This document shows positions 6,387 to 7,402 of a DNA stretch of 7,402 nucleotides, piece after piece. The notes below the pieces were generated by a model that made no database searches, was not told where the DNA came from, and saw nothing but the letters and a program-made list of their open reading frames with translations. The DNA comes from Anaerolineales bacterium (GTDB taxonomy: Bacteria > Chloroflexota > Anaerolineae > Anaerolineales > Villigracilaceae): positions 1 through 7,402 of the forward strand of contig JANWWB010000155.1 of the NCBI GenBank assembly GCA_025056515.1, written 5' to 3'. Position 1 is the first letter of the stretch. Each line of letters starts with the position of its first letter. Made by a program: the position numbers and the translations under genes.

Positions 6387-7402
6387 ACTTCACTCTCCAC
6401 CGGCAACCAAATCGTAAACGTAGCACCCTGCCCTACTTGGCTGAAGACATCAATTTCCCCGCCATGGTCAACGATAATTCCGTATGAGACCGAAAGCCCC
6501 AAGCCGACCCCGCCCTTATCTGCGCGCGTGGTAAAGAAAGGTTCAAAAACACGCCCAAGATTTTCCTGGGGAATTCCAACGCCGGTATCGCGAACGCTGA
6601 CCGCAACTCCTGGGTGGCCTCGGCGCGCTTGAGCAAACGTCTCAATAAACAAATCTCCTCCCTCAGGCATAGCGTGCATGGCATTATGCACCAGGTTAAG
6701 AATCACCTGTTTAATCTGATTAGAGTCCACTGAAACCCACGGAAGAGATTCGGTATAACGGGTGTGAACTGTAATTCCACCCGTTCGCAGGAGATGATGA
6801 GTCAACATGAGAGCATCGGCCACGATTTCGTTCAGGTCACAGCGCGTGCGCACGCTCTCTGTTTGTCGGGCAAAATCGAGCAAACGCCGCACAACGCTGC
6901 GCGCCCTCTTCGCCTCTTGTAGGACCACAGCCAGGTCAGAACGAACTTCATCGGGTAAATTAGGGGACTCGAAAGCGAGTTCTGTAAAACCGATCACGGT
7001 CGTTAGAGGATTATTCAATTCATGGGCAATCCCCGCAGCCATCTCACCTACGGCAGCTAGTTTTGCAGCCTGAAAAAGGCGTGTTTCCGCCGCTTGTTGT
7101 GCAACCATGCGTTGCTGAAGTTCAAGGCGCGCCAGTTCTAATTCGTCGACCGTGCTTCTTAGGTCTTGATATTGCCTGGCGCGGGCGATAACACTGCCTA
7201 AAATTCCGGCCAGCGACTCGAGCACAAGCACATCGCTCTGTGTAAACGCATGAGTGCGGGAACTTTCAACATCAATCGCTCCCAAAACCGTCTCGCCGTC
7301 TTTCAGGGCCACGCATAGTTCAGAACCGGCATCCCAACCGGGCAAGGGAAGGTAATGAGGATCTAGCTTCACATCATTGACAAGCAGGCTTTCTCCGGTC
7401 TC
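6383..7402 (-). CDS. Soluble sensor histidine kinase, GAF(partial)-HisKA-HATPase; 5' end outside window
   Basis: The frame is open to the right edge. A GTG at 7372 exists, but the ten codons before it read ETGESLLVND, the start of a well-known GAF motif that continues as VKLDPHYLP, so the true start lies beyond base 7402. Numbering from that GTG, the GAF remainder ends near residue 65 (SELCVALKDG, LGAIDVESS), followed by a long helical linker (about 65-105) likely to form a coiled coil. HisKA has phosphoacceptor H117 in GIAHELNNPL, and HATPase has N226 (LNLVHNAMHAM), G1 box DTGVGI from D262, FEPFF (276-280) and GGVGLGLS. The H-E-L-N-N-P-L form places it with NtrB/AtoS-type kinases. No membrane helix is visible in this part. 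It is the most upstream visible gene of the minus-strand cluster; its TGA overlaps the GTG of the next kinase (GTGA, 6386-6383). I infer that it may phosphorylate the receiver of that kinase, the terminal regulator, or both. The ligand is unknown. Confidence 0.93.
   Translation of the reverse strand, partial: ETGESLLVNDVKLDPHYLPLPGWDAGSELCVALKDGETVLGAIDVESSRTHAFTQSDVLVLESLAGILGSVIARARQYQDLRSTVDELELARLELQQRMVAQQAAETRLFQAAKLAAVGEMAAGIAHELNNPLTTVIGFTELAFESPNLPDEVRSDLAVVLQEAKRARSVVRRLLDFARQTESVRTRCDLNEIVADALMLTHHLLRTGGITVHTRYTESLPWVSVDSNQIKQVILNLVHNAMHAMPEGGDLFIETFAQARRGHPGVAVSVRDTGVGIPQENLGRVFEPFFTTRADKGGVGLGLSVSYGIIVDHGGEIDVFSQVGQGATFTIWLPVESEV
6395..6398 (-). promoter_or_regulatory. Ribosome binding site for the REC-GAF kinase
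   Basis: GGAG on the minus strand lies within the last codons of the upstream kinase gene, eight bases before the GTG at 6386-6384. It supports a GTG start overlapping the upstream TGA by 4 nt. Confidence 0.6.

Overview
The window is almost entirely coding and holds two compact gene clusters that converge and overlap at their 3' ends near position 4055. Together they carry three histidine-kinase catalytic cores and five receiver (REC) domains in 7.4 kb. Base composition is moderate (about half G+C). Soluble GAF-type kinases, NtrC-like receivers, and a threonine-synthase-like enzyme with an N-terminal zinc ribbon fit a Chloroflexota bacterium (Anaerolineae-like). That placement is a low-to-moderate confidence inference; no rRNA or marker gene confirms it.

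Plus-strand cluster (1 to 4057). A 5'-truncated hybrid histidine kinase (end of HisKA, HATPase, REC, REC) is followed after 10 bp by an unusual fusion: a PLP-dependent threonine-synthase-like enzyme with a complete response-regulator receiver domain at its C terminus. After another roughly 10 bp comes a ten-helix EamA/DMT transporter of the type that often exports amino acids or related metabolites. The spacing and order suggest one transcript in which a kinase may control an amino-acid enzyme directly at the protein level, with an exporter for a product or related metabolite. This is the most interesting part of the window.

Minus-strand cluster (7402 down to 4054). A 5'-truncated GAF-HisKA-HATPase kinase, a REC-GAF-HisKA-HATPase kinase and a response regulator follow one another with 4-nt stop/start overlaps (GTGA, then ATGA), so they are very likely translationally coupled. 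Both kinases are soluble and of the NtrB/AtoS-like H-E-[IL]-N-N-P-L class. The regulator joins an NtrC-like receiver to an OmpR/PhoB-type winged helix, with no sigma-54 AAA+ domain. The first kinase may feed the receiver on the second, which then signals to the regulator.

No RNA gene, mobile element, CRISPR array, long repeat or convincing terminator is visible. There is no non-coding stretch longer than about 10 bp, so promoters for both clusters must lie outside the window or within upstream genes.
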